DNA of 64,000 nucleotides from contig NZ_OBDO01000001.1 in the NCBI RefSeq assembly GCF_900215145.1, positions 620,001 to 684,000 on the forward strand, written 5' to 3'. Shown here piece after piece: positions 25,502-32,735 of the stretch. Position 1 is the first letter of the stretch; each line of letters begins with the position of its first letter. The notes beneath the pieces were generated by a model. It had not been told where the DNA came from and made no database searches. It saw only the letters and a program-made list of their open reading frames with translations. This stretch comes from Geodermatophilus sabuli. Lineage in GTDB: Bacteria > Actinomycetota > Actinomycetes > Mycobacteriales > Geodermatophilaceae. The translations under genes and the position numbers were made by a program.

Positions 25502-25996
25502 GTGCATGGCTTCGAGGGCAAGGTCCAGTTCGTCTGGCAGGTCGCCGACCTCCTGCGAGGTGACTACAAGCCGGCCGAGTACCGCGGCGTGATCCTGCCG
25601 CTGCTCGTGCTGCGCCGGCTGGACGCCGTCCTGGAGGACACCAAGCCGCAGGTGCTGGCCCGCGCGGAGCAACTGAAGCTGATCAAGTCGTTCAATGCCA
25701 CCTTTGGCTACGACCTGTCCGAACCCGACGGTCTGGAGATCTACGTCGGCCTGCCCAGCCTGCTCTCCGAGAACGAGGACGTGCAGCAGCGCGCCGCGGA
25801 CAACACCGAGGAACAGTTCGCCCTGACGATCAAGCCCGACGACATCGTCGGGGCCCTGTTCGCCCGACAGGAAGGCTCGCAGCGGCTGCTCAAGGCCATG
25901 CTGGAGGACCAGGCCTTCGCCGACGCCGCCCTGCAGGTCATCACCCGCGAGACGTACCGGGCCGCCCGCCGCAAGCACGCCCAGAACGCCGCATGA
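25502..25996 (+). pseudogene. HsdM N-terminus joined to HsdR C-terminus (type I R-M remnant)
   Basis: A 164-residue frame from GTG 25502. Residues ~1-55 are the HsdM N-terminal helical domain (VWQVADLLRGDYKPAEYRGV, LPLLVLRRLDAVLEDTK). No methyltransferase motif (NPPF/Y or SAM-binding) follows. Residues ~85-164 instead resemble the end of type I restriction subunits: NTEEQFALTIKPDDIVGALF, LLKAMLEDQAFADAALQVI, TRETYRAARRKHA. The simplest reading is an in-frame deletion from within hsdM to near the end of hsdR. Its stop overlaps the next start (ATGA). Confidence 0.55.
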
Positions 25997-26697
25997 GCGC
26001 ACCCACCATCGCCGCGTGGGAACACCGCCTGGCCACCCTTCGGGCCGACTGGGCCACGCTGGATGACCGGCGCGCCCAGGCCGACCGCGCCATGGTCGCC
26101 AACTGGACCACGCGGCTCGACTCCATGGCCGGAGAGATGGCCTGGCTTCGCGAGCATGGCGACTGGCTCGGTGGGCCCCGCACGCTCCTGGAGGCCGCGG
26201 GCCTGGAGCGCAACGAGCTGGTCTTGACCGCCGGCCTGGCTTGGCTCCTTGATCCGGAAGGGTTTCATCGGCTGGGCGACCGATTGCTCGTTGGCTTCCT
26301 CGATCGGCTCGGCGTGGAGAGCACCAGCACGCAGCCTGTGCGAATCGTCCGGGAGGAGCAGCGCAACGACACCCGAGCGGACCTTCTAGTACGGGTTCCC
26401 GGCGTCACGATCCTCGTCGAGTCGAAGGTGGGGGCCGGGGAGCAGCATGACCAATGCATCCGGCTGGCCGCCGAGTGGGCCGATGAGCACCCCGTCCTAG
26501 TCTTCCTAACCCGCGACGGACGTCCGCCGACAACGGCCGGGGAGGGCGTGTCGGACTGGTGGTGCCTGCGCTGGGCCGACATCGCCGCCGACGTCGAGTT
26601 GGCCATCAGTGCCCTGCCCCCCGGGCGTGATCCCGCGCCCGGGGTTCACGACTACCTGACCACCCTGCACCATCACCACGGGGAGAAGCTCGCGTGA
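25993..26697 (+). CDS. PD-(D/E)XK nuclease family protein
   Basis: A 234-residue protein starting in the ATGA overlap with the preceding frame. A helical N-terminal half (AAWEHRLATLRADWATLDDR; ERNELVLTAGLAWLLDPEG) is followed by the nuclease core: RNDTRADLLVRVPG supplies the Asp, ILVESKVGAGEQHDQ the E-x-K, and VLVFLTRDGRPP the next strand, as in PDDEXK_4-type proteins. It overlaps the downstream gene by four bases (GTGA), so the two products are made together. Likely a defence or restriction nuclease; target unknown. Confidence 0.8.
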   Translation: MSAPTIAAWEHRLATLRADWATLDDRRAQADRAMVANWTTRLDSMAGEMAWLREHGDWLGGPRTLLEAAGLERNELVLTAGLAWLLDPEGFHRLGDRLLVGFLDRLGVESTSTQPVRIVREEQRNDTRADLLVRVPGVTILVESKVGAGEQHDQCIRLAAEWADEHPVLVFLTRDGRPPTTAGEGVSDWWCLRWADIAADVELAISALPPGRDPAPGVHDYLTTLHHHHGEKLA

Positions 26698-27239
26698 GCA
26701 CCGATGAAAAGACGGCCTTCTACCTTCGCCACCGGGCCCTGATCGAGGAGTGGGCGACCCTGCGCGATGTCGCCCGTTCCTTATTCATCACACAGTTGCG
26801 GGGACTCGGCGACCAGATGATCTCCTGGGCTGATTCCCCGGAAGCCGTTTTCGTCGAGGAGGACGGCGCATGGTCCAAGGTGGGGCTGACCAAGCCGGCC
26901 TGGAACGAGGCTGGCTGGCGGCTGTCCCTGGTCCTCGCGTGGAGCAAGGGTCAACTGCTCACCCCGGCCAGAATCGAACGCCCTTACGTCGGCATCCACC
27001 TCGCATCCGGGTGCATCGGTCGTCGCGCCCGGTCGCAGCTTCTCCGGGAAGAGTGCGCATCGGCGGCGGGCGCCCTCGGTTGGAAGGAGCCCTGGGAGGA
27101 GGCCTTCCCCCACTGGTGCTGGGTCGATCAGCCTGCGGACTCGACGACGCTCGAGCCGTGGGTGGACCACTGCCTGATGATCTTCCAGGCCGGCTGGTCT
27201 GCCCTGCACGGGGTGCTCGACGAGGTCGTGGACAACTAG
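26694..27239 (+). CDS. unknown partner protein of the PD-(D/E)XK nuclease
   Basis: A 181-residue protein from GTG 26694, overlapping the nuclease stop (GTGA). Helical start (YLRHRALIEEWATLRDVARS), then a Trp-rich mixed region: MISWADSPEAVFVEEDGAWS, GWRLSLVLAWSKGQLL, PYVGIHLASGCIGR, HWCWVDQPADSTTLEPWVDH. No membrane helix or known catalytic motif. The tight coupling argues that it works directly with the nuclease, as specificity subunit, sensor or inhibitor. Not recognised. Confidence 0.7.
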   Translation: MSTDEKTAFYLRHRALIEEWATLRDVARSLFITQLRGLGDQMISWADSPEAVFVEEDGAWSKVGLTKPAWNEAGWRLSLVLAWSKGQLLTPARIERPYVGIHLASGCIGRRARSQLLREECASAAGALGWKEPWEEAFPHWCWVDQPADSTTLEPWVDHCLMIFQAGWSALHGVLDEVVDN

Positions 27240-27306
27240 TCAAGGATCGCCTCATCGCTCTCATCCGACGTCCAGCTCCACGATCTCGACGCTACGGAGG
27301 CTGTCC

Positions 27307-28221
27307 ATGGGGGATCCGAAGCTGTTCCAGCTCGGCCAGGGCAAGGCGGTCGAGCTGAGTGGCACCGCCATGACACTCGAGAAGTCGCTGCAGACGCTGA
27401 TCGAGCACAACATGGAGACGCTGTTCGGCGTTCGGTGCCTGGCCAGCGAGTACTCCACCGGCAAGAAGCACGGCGGCCGGATGGACTCGCTCGGCATCGA
27501 CGAGAACGGCAACCCGGTGATCTTCGAGTACAAGCGCGCGGTGAACGAGAACGTCATCACCCAGGGCTTGTTCTACCTGGACTGGCTCATGGACCACCGC
27601 GGCGACTTCGAGCTGCTGGTCCTCAAGCAGCTTGGCCCCACGGTTACGGTCGACTGGTCTAACCCGCGGCTGGTCTGCGTCGCGGGCGACTTCACTCGCT
27701 ACGACGAGCACGCCATCGGGCAGATGAACCGCAGCACCGAGCTGGTCCGGTACCGCAGCTACGACGACCAGCTGCTAGCTCTTGAACTTGTCGCCTCCAC
27801 CACCGCCAAGGCCACCGCGGCCGGCGAACCGACCATCATGCCGACCTCGACGACGAGCAGCATGCCGAAGACGGTCAGCCAGTTGCACGCGGCCGCCTCG
27901 CCGAAACTGAAGGACGCCTACGACGCCCTGGAGCAGTACCTCCTCAACCTCGGCGACGACGTCACCAAGATCGTGAATAAGAATTACTACGCCTTCCGTC
28001 GCCTAAAGAACTTCGCCTGTGTCGAGGTACACCCGCAATCCGGGAAGCTGCTCGTCTACGTCAAGGTCAACCCCGACGAGGTTACGCTGGAAGAAAAGTT
28101 CTTCCGTGACGTCCGCTCCATCGGACACTTCGGCACCGGGGACCTCGAACTGAGCCTTACCAACACCGCGGACGTGACGCGGGCCCAGCCACTCCTGGAC
28201 CTGAGCTACGCGGCGAGCTAA
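27307..28221 (+). CDS. NucS-like PD-(D/E)XK plus DUF5655 protein
   Basis: A 304-residue protein with GGAGG 6 bases before ATG 27307. The N-terminal half has a NucS/DUF91-like nuclease core: LIEHNMETLFGVRCLASEY, Asp in GGRMDSLGID, and E-x-K in PVIFEYKRAVNENVITQG, with the Gln two turns later. After a Thr/Ser-rich linker (~170-190) comes DUF5655 (~195-304): LEQYLLNLGDDVTKIVNKNY, VKVNPDEVTLEEKFFRDVRS, GHFGTGDLELSL. Family members are stand-alone predicted DNA-binding nucleases, often in mobile DNA. 67 bases after the previous gene and 9 before the next. Confidence 0.82.
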   Translation: MGDPKLFQLGQGKAVELSGTAMTLEKSLQTLIEHNMETLFGVRCLASEYSTGKKHGGRMDSLGIDENGNPVIFEYKRAVNENVITQGLFYLDWLMDHRGDFELLVLKQLGPTVTVDWSNPRLVCVAGDFTRYDEHAIGQMNRSTELVRYRSYDDQLLALELVASTTAKATAAGEPTIMPTSTTSSMPKTVSQLHAAASPKLKDAYDALEQYLLNLGDDVTKIVNKNYYAFRRLKNFACVEVHPQSGKLLVYVKVNPDEVTLEEKFFRDVRSIGHFGTGDLELSLTNTADVTRAQPLLDLSYAAS

Positions 28222-28230
28222 GGATTTGTG

Positions 28231-29475
28231 ATGGGGTGGATCGCAAGGTTGCGCATTCGCGATTTAGAGGCGTTCAGTTGGTACGATGACGTCGAGCCGA
28301 CCTTCCTTTTCTTGTTCACGAGTTCGGATGTCGTCCGGGAGCCGCGAGATCCAGAAGAGCTTGACGACTACCCCGACGCCTATGCAACCGTCCTCGTCGC
28401 TACGGCCGGAATACTGGCAGATCGCCTCGACTTCCTTGGCTTAGGCAAGAAAGCCAGCGAGAGGGTTTTCGGGTGCAATCTCGATCAATGGTTAGAGTGG
28501 CAGAAGGCACTCCTTCCAGAGATTGGCGAGGAGCTTCTTCAGCCTGAGATCGACGCCCTTGAAGGGTTGGAACTGTCCGGCTGGGTTGACCTGGTGGCGG
28601 AGGCGCTTCCAGCCCCCAAGTTGGGAACTGCTCGACGGCGCGGAAGTCCTGTATCACTCGATTCCCTCCTGCGTATTTGGCAAGATGACGATCCGCGCCT
28701 CCTGCTGCGAGCGTTAGTCATGGCGCTCGACCCCGCGGACGACGTACGTCTCGACGTCTCCCCAATGCGTGAGGGGAACCATATTGATGCGGCTTTCAAC
28801 CCGCAGGCTGCGGCAACTGCGTACTTCAGTTACGCGATGGCTAACGGCAGCCCCGCAGTGATCATTACTGAGGGGAGCACTGATGCGCGGATCCTCCACG
28901 AGGCCTTAGCCGTTCGCTATCCCCACCTGCAGTCGTTTATCAGGTTTTTTGACTTCGCCGACGGCGCAGAGGGCAGTGCCTCGTCAGGGGTCCGCACGCT
29001 CAAGAGCTTTGCTGCCGCCGGCATCAGCAATCGGGTCATACTACTACTGGACAACGACTCTGCGGCCAGAGATGCGAGGCGTGCGCTCAAGTTGACTCTG
29101 CCGAAACACTATAAGATAGTGCACTACCCTCACCTCAACTTGGCGGAACACTATCCCACCCTCGGGCCCGCCGGACCAGCGTCAATGGACGTCAATGGAC
29201 TGGCGGGAAGCATTGAGATGTACCTCGGCACAGATGTGCTTACGGGTGTCGATGGCGAGCTTACGCCGGTTCAATGGCGGTCTTACATAGAAGGGGTGGG
29301 CGCGTACCAAGGCGAGCTAATGCACAAGCGGCAACTGCAGCAGCGTTTTCACCAGAAAGTGGAGCTTGCTATGAGCGCCAGCTCCCCACTGCCGGACCAG
29401 GATTGGTCCGGCATAGACGCCATCATTGAGACGCTCCGGCTCGCCCTCTCCGAAGATGCACCAGCAGGTGGGTAA
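28231..29475 (+). CDS. HEPN/Toprim-associated protein
   Basis: A 414-residue protein from ATG 28231 with TAAGGA 6 bases upstream, overlapping the previous stop. The N-terminal domain begins WIARLRIRDLEAFSWYDDVE and matches the HEPN/Toprim-associated domain; a helical middle follows. The Toprim core is at ~210-310: AVIITEGSTDARIL with the catalytic Glu and RVILLLDNDSAARD with the D-x-D. Such proteins are predicted nucleic-acid-cleaving conflict factors. Codon use is clearly less GC-rich than the host core. Coupled to the DUF5655 gene. Confidence 0.78.
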   Translation: MGWIARLRIRDLEAFSWYDDVEPTFLFLFTSSDVVREPRDPEELDDYPDAYATVLVATAGILADRLDFLGLGKKASERVFGCNLDQWLEWQKALLPEIGEELLQPEIDALEGLELSGWVDLVAEALPAPKLGTARRRGSPVSLDSLLRIWQDDDPRLLLRALVMALDPADDVRLDVSPMREGNHIDAAFNPQAAATAYFSYAMANGSPAVIITEGSTDARILHEALAVRYPHLQSFIRFFDFADGAEGSASSGVRTLKSFAAAGISNRVILLLDNDSAARDARRALKLTLPKHYKIVHYPHLNLAEHYPTLGPAGPASMDVNGLAGSIEMYLGTDVLTGVDGELTPVQWRSYIEGVGAYQGELMHKRQLQQRFHQKVELAMSASSPLPDQDWSGIDAIIETLRLALSEDAPAGG

Positions 29476-29538
29476 GCCACGGTGAGGCCATGGTGGAGGC
29501 CGTCTTATACACGTGAAGTTCTCAAGCCTTGGCGCTAG

Positions 29539-30620
29539 TTGTACCTGGCCAGGACGTTGGTGACAGCGGTCCGGGTTGAACGAAGGAGAACCTCCGAGTG
29601 GGGTGTGGCTTGTCGAAGGCCCACATCCGCTCGGAGGTTCCCGTGTCTCACGGTAACGCCCGCACGACCATCCACGGCCGCAAGCTGATCATCGCCCGGC
29701 ATCGGGCCGGCTGGCGTCAGGCGCACATCGCCGCGGCGATGGGGATCTCCCGCAAGTGCGTGCGGACCTGGATCACCCGCTACGACACCGAGGGCGACGC
29801 CGGCCTGGTCGACCGGTCCAGCCGCCCGCGCACCAGCCCGCGGCGCACCGCAGCCGAGGTGGAGGACCGCATCATCGAGCTGCGTCGCCGGGAACGCCGG
29901 GGACCGGCCTGGATCGGCGCCGAACTGGGCGTGCCGGCCCGCACCGTCTCCCGGGTGTTGGTTCGCCGTGGGCAGCCCCGGCTGGCCGCCCTGGACCCGA
30001 TGACCGGGCAGGTGATCCGGTCCTCGAAGGTGACCGCGGTCCGCTACGAGCGAGCCCGCCCCGGCGAGCTGGTGCACATGGACGTCAAGAAGCTGGCCCG
30101 CATCCCCGACGGCGGCGGATGGCGCGCGCACGGTCGCGCCGCCGGCAGCACCAGCCGCGACCGGGCCACCAGGGTCGGCTACGACTACGTCCTTCTCTGG
30201 TCGACGACCACTTCCGGCTGGCCTACTCCGAGGTCCTCACCGACGAGAAGGGCACCACCTGCGCCGGCTTCCTCGCCCGCGCCGCGGCCTACTTCACCGC
30301 ACGCGGCATCCCCCGCATCGAGCGGGTGATGACCGACAACGCGTGGGCCTATCAGCACTCCCTCAAGGCCGTGTGCGCCTCGCTCGGCGCCCGGCAGAAG
30401 TTCATCAAGCCGCACTGCCCCTGGCAGAACGGCAAGGTCGAACGACTCAACCGCACCCTGGCCACCGAGTGGGCCTACCGCCAGACCTTCACCCGCAACG
30501 ACGAACGCGCCGCGCTCCTTGCCCCCTGGATCGAGCACTACAACACTCAGCGCCGCCACAGCGCACTCGGCGGCCGCCCTCCGATCAGCCGGCTGGCACC
30601 AACCTGATGGCCGGGTACAT
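29539..30620 (+). mobile_element. IS481-family insertion sequence
   Basis: A 1.08-kb element with terminal inverted repeats: TGTACCTGGCCAGGACGTTG from 29540 and, on the other strand from 30619, TGTACCCGGCCATCAGGTTG. CTAG flanks both sides (29535-29538 and 30621-30624), fitting the CTAG target preference reported for IS481. It carries one transposase gene, frameshifted. It lies immediately beside the truncated integrase. Confidence 0.85.
29643..30607 (+). pseudogene. IS481-family transposase, frameshifted
   Basis: The first frame starts at GTG 29643 (VSHGNARTTIHGRKLIIARH) and gives the helix-turn-helix (AHIAAAMGISRKCVRTWITR) and the start of the DDE domain (Asp in GELVHMDVKKL) up to RVGYDYV. 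A second frame continues with LVDDHFRLAYSEVLTDEKG, Asp in RIERVMTDNAWAY and Glu in QNGKVERLNRTLATEW to the stop at 30607. One base is missing near 30192, where relatives read YVHSLVDDHSR. Confidence 0.85.
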
Positions 30621-30852
30621 CTAGGTGGTCACGTCCGAGGTCGCTGGCGGTGGCCGGCATGCCCTGGGCGCGCAGCCACGTCAGCAGGTTCTCGCCGACG
30701 GTCAGGTAGCTCTGGATAGTGGACGGCGCGACGTTCCGGGCGCGCAGGTGGGTGCACCAGTCGGGCAGCAGGACGGACAAATCGTCCATCGCGGCGGCGG
30801 AGCGGTGGGCGGCGGGCATGCCAGTCCTTGGGACGTCGGATGCTGCGGACAT
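30621..30852 (-). pseudogene. truncated tyrosine recombinase (integrase)
   Basis: From ATG 30852 the frame encodes the SAM-like core-binding domain of a phage-type integrase: MDDLSVLLPDWCTHLRARN, APSTIQSYLTVGENLLTWL and MPATASDLGRDHLD, then runs into the IS481 end. The catalytic domain with R-HxxR-Y is absent; nothing beyond the IS (29475 and left) encodes it. Its place next to the tRNA makes it the likely integrase of the island, now inactive. Confidence 0.7.
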
Positions 30853-30933
30853 GGGGTGCAACGTCCCCATCCTTCGGCGTAGTCCCTTGCTGGACAAGCT
30901 CGGTACGGGACTCAGTCCCTTTGTCTTGCCTGG

Positions 30934-31010
30934 TGGTGGGGCGGGTGGGGCTCGAACCCACGACCCAGGGATTATGAGTCCCATGCTCTGACCGGCTGAG
31001 CTACCGCCCC
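30934..31010 (-). tRNA. tRNA with anticodon CAT, probably elongator tRNA-Met
   Basis: Reading the minus strand from 31010: acceptor GGGGCGG, D arm with AGCTCAGCCGGTCAGAGC, anticodon stem GGGA/TCCC with loop CTCATAA (anticodon CAT), T arm GTGGGTTCGAGCCCCAC, acceptor CCGCCCC, discriminator A and encoded CCA. Elongator Met fits the acceptor and loop; Ile2 (lysidine-modified CAT) cannot be ruled out from sequence alone. Its 3' 44 bases are the island attachment site. Confidence 0.9.
30935..30978 (+). repeat. attR: 44-bp repeat within the intact tRNA gene
   Basis: Exact match to 18684-18727, same orientation. It covers the tRNA from the anticodon loop to the acceptor end; bases beyond (30979 on) differ from the left copy, giving the edge of identity. 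Confidence 0.88.
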
Positions 31011-31056
31011 GACGGGCTCCAGCCTGCCAGACGGTGGCCGGGGCGCGGCGACGGCG

Positions 31057-32160
31057 TCAGGAGGCGCCGCGGATCGCGTCGATCGCCGTCATGGCCTGCT
31101 CGCGCAGCGCGTCGGAGACGGGCGCCGAGCCGGCGACCTCCGCGGCCGCCGCCTGGCCCTCCTCGCTCGCCACGTAGCGGAGGAAGTCCGCGACGAGCTC
31201 GGCGGTCGCCGCGTCCTCGTACTCGACGCAGCCGACGTGGTAGCTGACCAGCACGATCGGGTACTGCCCGCTGCCGCTCGTCGTCCGGGCCAGCTCGAGG
31301 GCGAAGTCGTACTCGCCGCGGCCCTCCAGGACCGCCGAGTTCTCGACGACGGCCGCGGCAGCCTCCGCCGTCGGCGCGACGAACTCCCCACCCACGCCGA
31401 TCCGCGCGACGCCCAGGTCCCCGGCCTGTGACAGGTCGGCGTACCCAATCGTGCCCTCGCCGCCGGCCACCGCCGCCACGACGCCGGAGTTGCCCTGGGC
31501 GGCCTCCCCGCCCTCGAGCGGCCACTCGCCGTCCGGCTCGTGCGGCCAGGCCGCGCCGCCGGCCGCGGCCAGGTACTCGGTGAAGTTCTCCGTCGTCCCG
31601 GACTCGTCGCTGCGGTGCACCGGCGTGATGGTCGTGGGAGGCAGGGCGACCCCCGGGTTGTCGGCGGCGATCGCCGGGTCGTCCCACCTCGGAACGGCCC
31701 CCGCGAAGACGGCGGCCAGCGTGGCGGGGGAGAGGGCGAGGTCGTCGACCCCGGGGACGTTGTGGACGACGGCGATCGGGGCGATGTAGTTGGGCAGCTC
31801 GAACACCCCCGCCTCCCCGCAGCGCCGCGCGGCCTCGGCCAGCTCGTCGTCGTCCAGAGGCGCGTCGGAGCCTGCGAAGTCGATGCCGCCGGCGAGGAAC
31901 TGCTCCCGCCCGCCGCCGGAGCCCACGGGGTCGTAGTCGACGGTCACGCCCGGCTGGACGACGGTGTAGCCGGCGGTCCAGCCCTGCATCGCCGCCTGCT
32001 GGCTGCTGGCGCCCGCTCCCACCAGGGAGCCGGACAGGTCACTGCCCGGGGCGCCGTCCCCGCCGCGCTCGTTGGGCGGCACGTACGTGGCGACGAACAC
32101 CACGACGCCGGCCACCGCCACCGCGCCGATCCCGGCCGCCACCCTCCTCTGGACAGACAC
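31057..32160 (-). CDS. pstS: phosphate-binding protein PstS
   Basis: A 367-residue periplasmic-type phosphate-binding protein. N-terminal hydrophobic segment (~8-28, VAAGIGAVAVAGVVVFVATY) acts as signal or anchor; no lipobox Cys is present, unlike most actinobacterial PstS. PstS motifs: LVGAGASSQQAAMQGWTAG, the phosphate loop DPVGSGGGREQFLAGGIDF then AGSDAPL, and HRSDESGTTENFTEYL. GTG 32160 is preceded by GAAGG. No pstC, pstA or pstB is adjacent: the next feature downstream is the tRNA. It may serve a transporter encoded elsewhere. Confidence 0.85.
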   Translation of the reverse strand: MSVQRRVAAGIGAVAVAGVVVFVATYVPPNERGGDGAPGSDLSGSLVGAGASSQQAAMQGWTAGYTVVQPGVTVDYDPVGSGGGREQFLAGGIDFAGSDAPLDDDELAEAARRCGEAGVFELPNYIAPIAVVHNVPGVDDLALSPATLAAVFAGAVPRWDDPAIAADNPGVALPPTTITPVHRSDESGTTENFTEYLAAAGGAAWPHEPDGEWPLEGGEAAQGNSGVVAAVAGGEGTIGYADLSQAGDLGVARIGVGGEFVAPTAEAAAAVVENSAVLEGRGEYDFALELARTTSGSGQYPIVLVSYHVGCVEYEDAATAELVADFLRYVASEEGQAAAAEVAGSAPVSDALREQAMTAIDAIRGAS

Positions 32161-32564
32161 GGGCGCCTTCCGCTGCGGGCCCGGCGCTCGCCGCCGGGCG
32201 TCCGGCCCGACCCTAGGCGGTGGCCCCGGGCGTGGCGGCCCCGGCGTGGCGGACAGGAGTGGGCGAAGTCTCACCCCGGGTCCGGAGCGCGGGCGCGGGG
32301 GAGGGCAGGCGGCACCCGTTGCGCGGGAACGAGGAGGCAGGGCGGCGTCCGTGCAGGTCAGGTCCGGTGGACGGCGGTGCCCGGATGGCCGGACAAGATC
32401 ACCTCTCCGGGGTCAGATGATGACACGCCGTAGCGGATAGTCACTCCTTCAGGCAAGAAGGCGCGCAGGGTGTGTTACTCGATCGTGACCGGTGGGGTGC
32501 ACTCGTAGTAGCTTTCGCGTCGGCCTCGCCGGGCTCCGCTCCTCGACACACGAGGGCACCGGTC
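32161..32564. other. divergent intergenic region before the riboswitch
   Basis: About 400 bases between pstS and the riboswitch. It must hold both promoters. No open frame with gene-like properties was accepted; no PHO-box repeat was recognised with confidence. Confidence 0.35.
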
Positions 32565-32724
32565 AGGCCCCGCTGAACCGCCGACGCCCCTCCGGGGGAC
32601 GAGGCGGACCGGGGACCCACCGTTCCACTGGGGTGAGTCCTGCCTGCGTTGGGGGCGCAGGCGGGTAGGGCGCCGTCCGGCCCGAACCCGTCAGCTAACT
32701 CGGTAGGCGGTCGCGAGGATGGGA
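32565..32724 (+). promoter_or_regulatory. cyclic-di-AMP riboswitch (ydaO/yuaA type)
   Basis: The 5' region of the M23 gene contains the conserved 3' core of this class: CCGAACCCGTCAGCTAACTC at 32684-32703 followed by GGTAGGCGGTC, with the upstream GGGGTGAGTCC strand and a GC-rich helix CCTGCCTGCG/CGCAGGCGGG between. In actinobacteria ydaO riboswitches sit before cell-wall hydrolase genes, as here. The 5' limit is approximate. The translation start lies about a dozen bases after the element. Confidence 0.85.
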
Positions 32725-32735
32725 GAACAGTCGCC

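Larger units (their letters stand above)
18684..30978. mobile_element. tRNA-integrated genomic island carrying defence-like genes
   Basis: A 12.3-kb segment between two identical 44-bp direct repeats. The right repeat is part of an intact tRNA gene, the left a partial duplicate. A truncated tyrosine recombinase reads away from the tRNA at the right end. Genes inside have visibly lower GC and more varied codon use than the flanks, and most resemble nucleases or restriction components. The island is decayed: truncated integrase, frameshifted Mrr, chimeric HsdM/HsdR, IS481 insertion. Confidence 0.82.

Noticed and set aside
26964-27264. Minus-strand small protein frames in the nuclease operon
   Set aside because: They overlap well-supported plus-strand genes and have shadow-like Arg/Pro composition.
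30900-30984. Peptide-like frame through the tRNA region (similar frame also near 18700)
   Set aside because: It is simply translation of the tRNA sequence and its copy.
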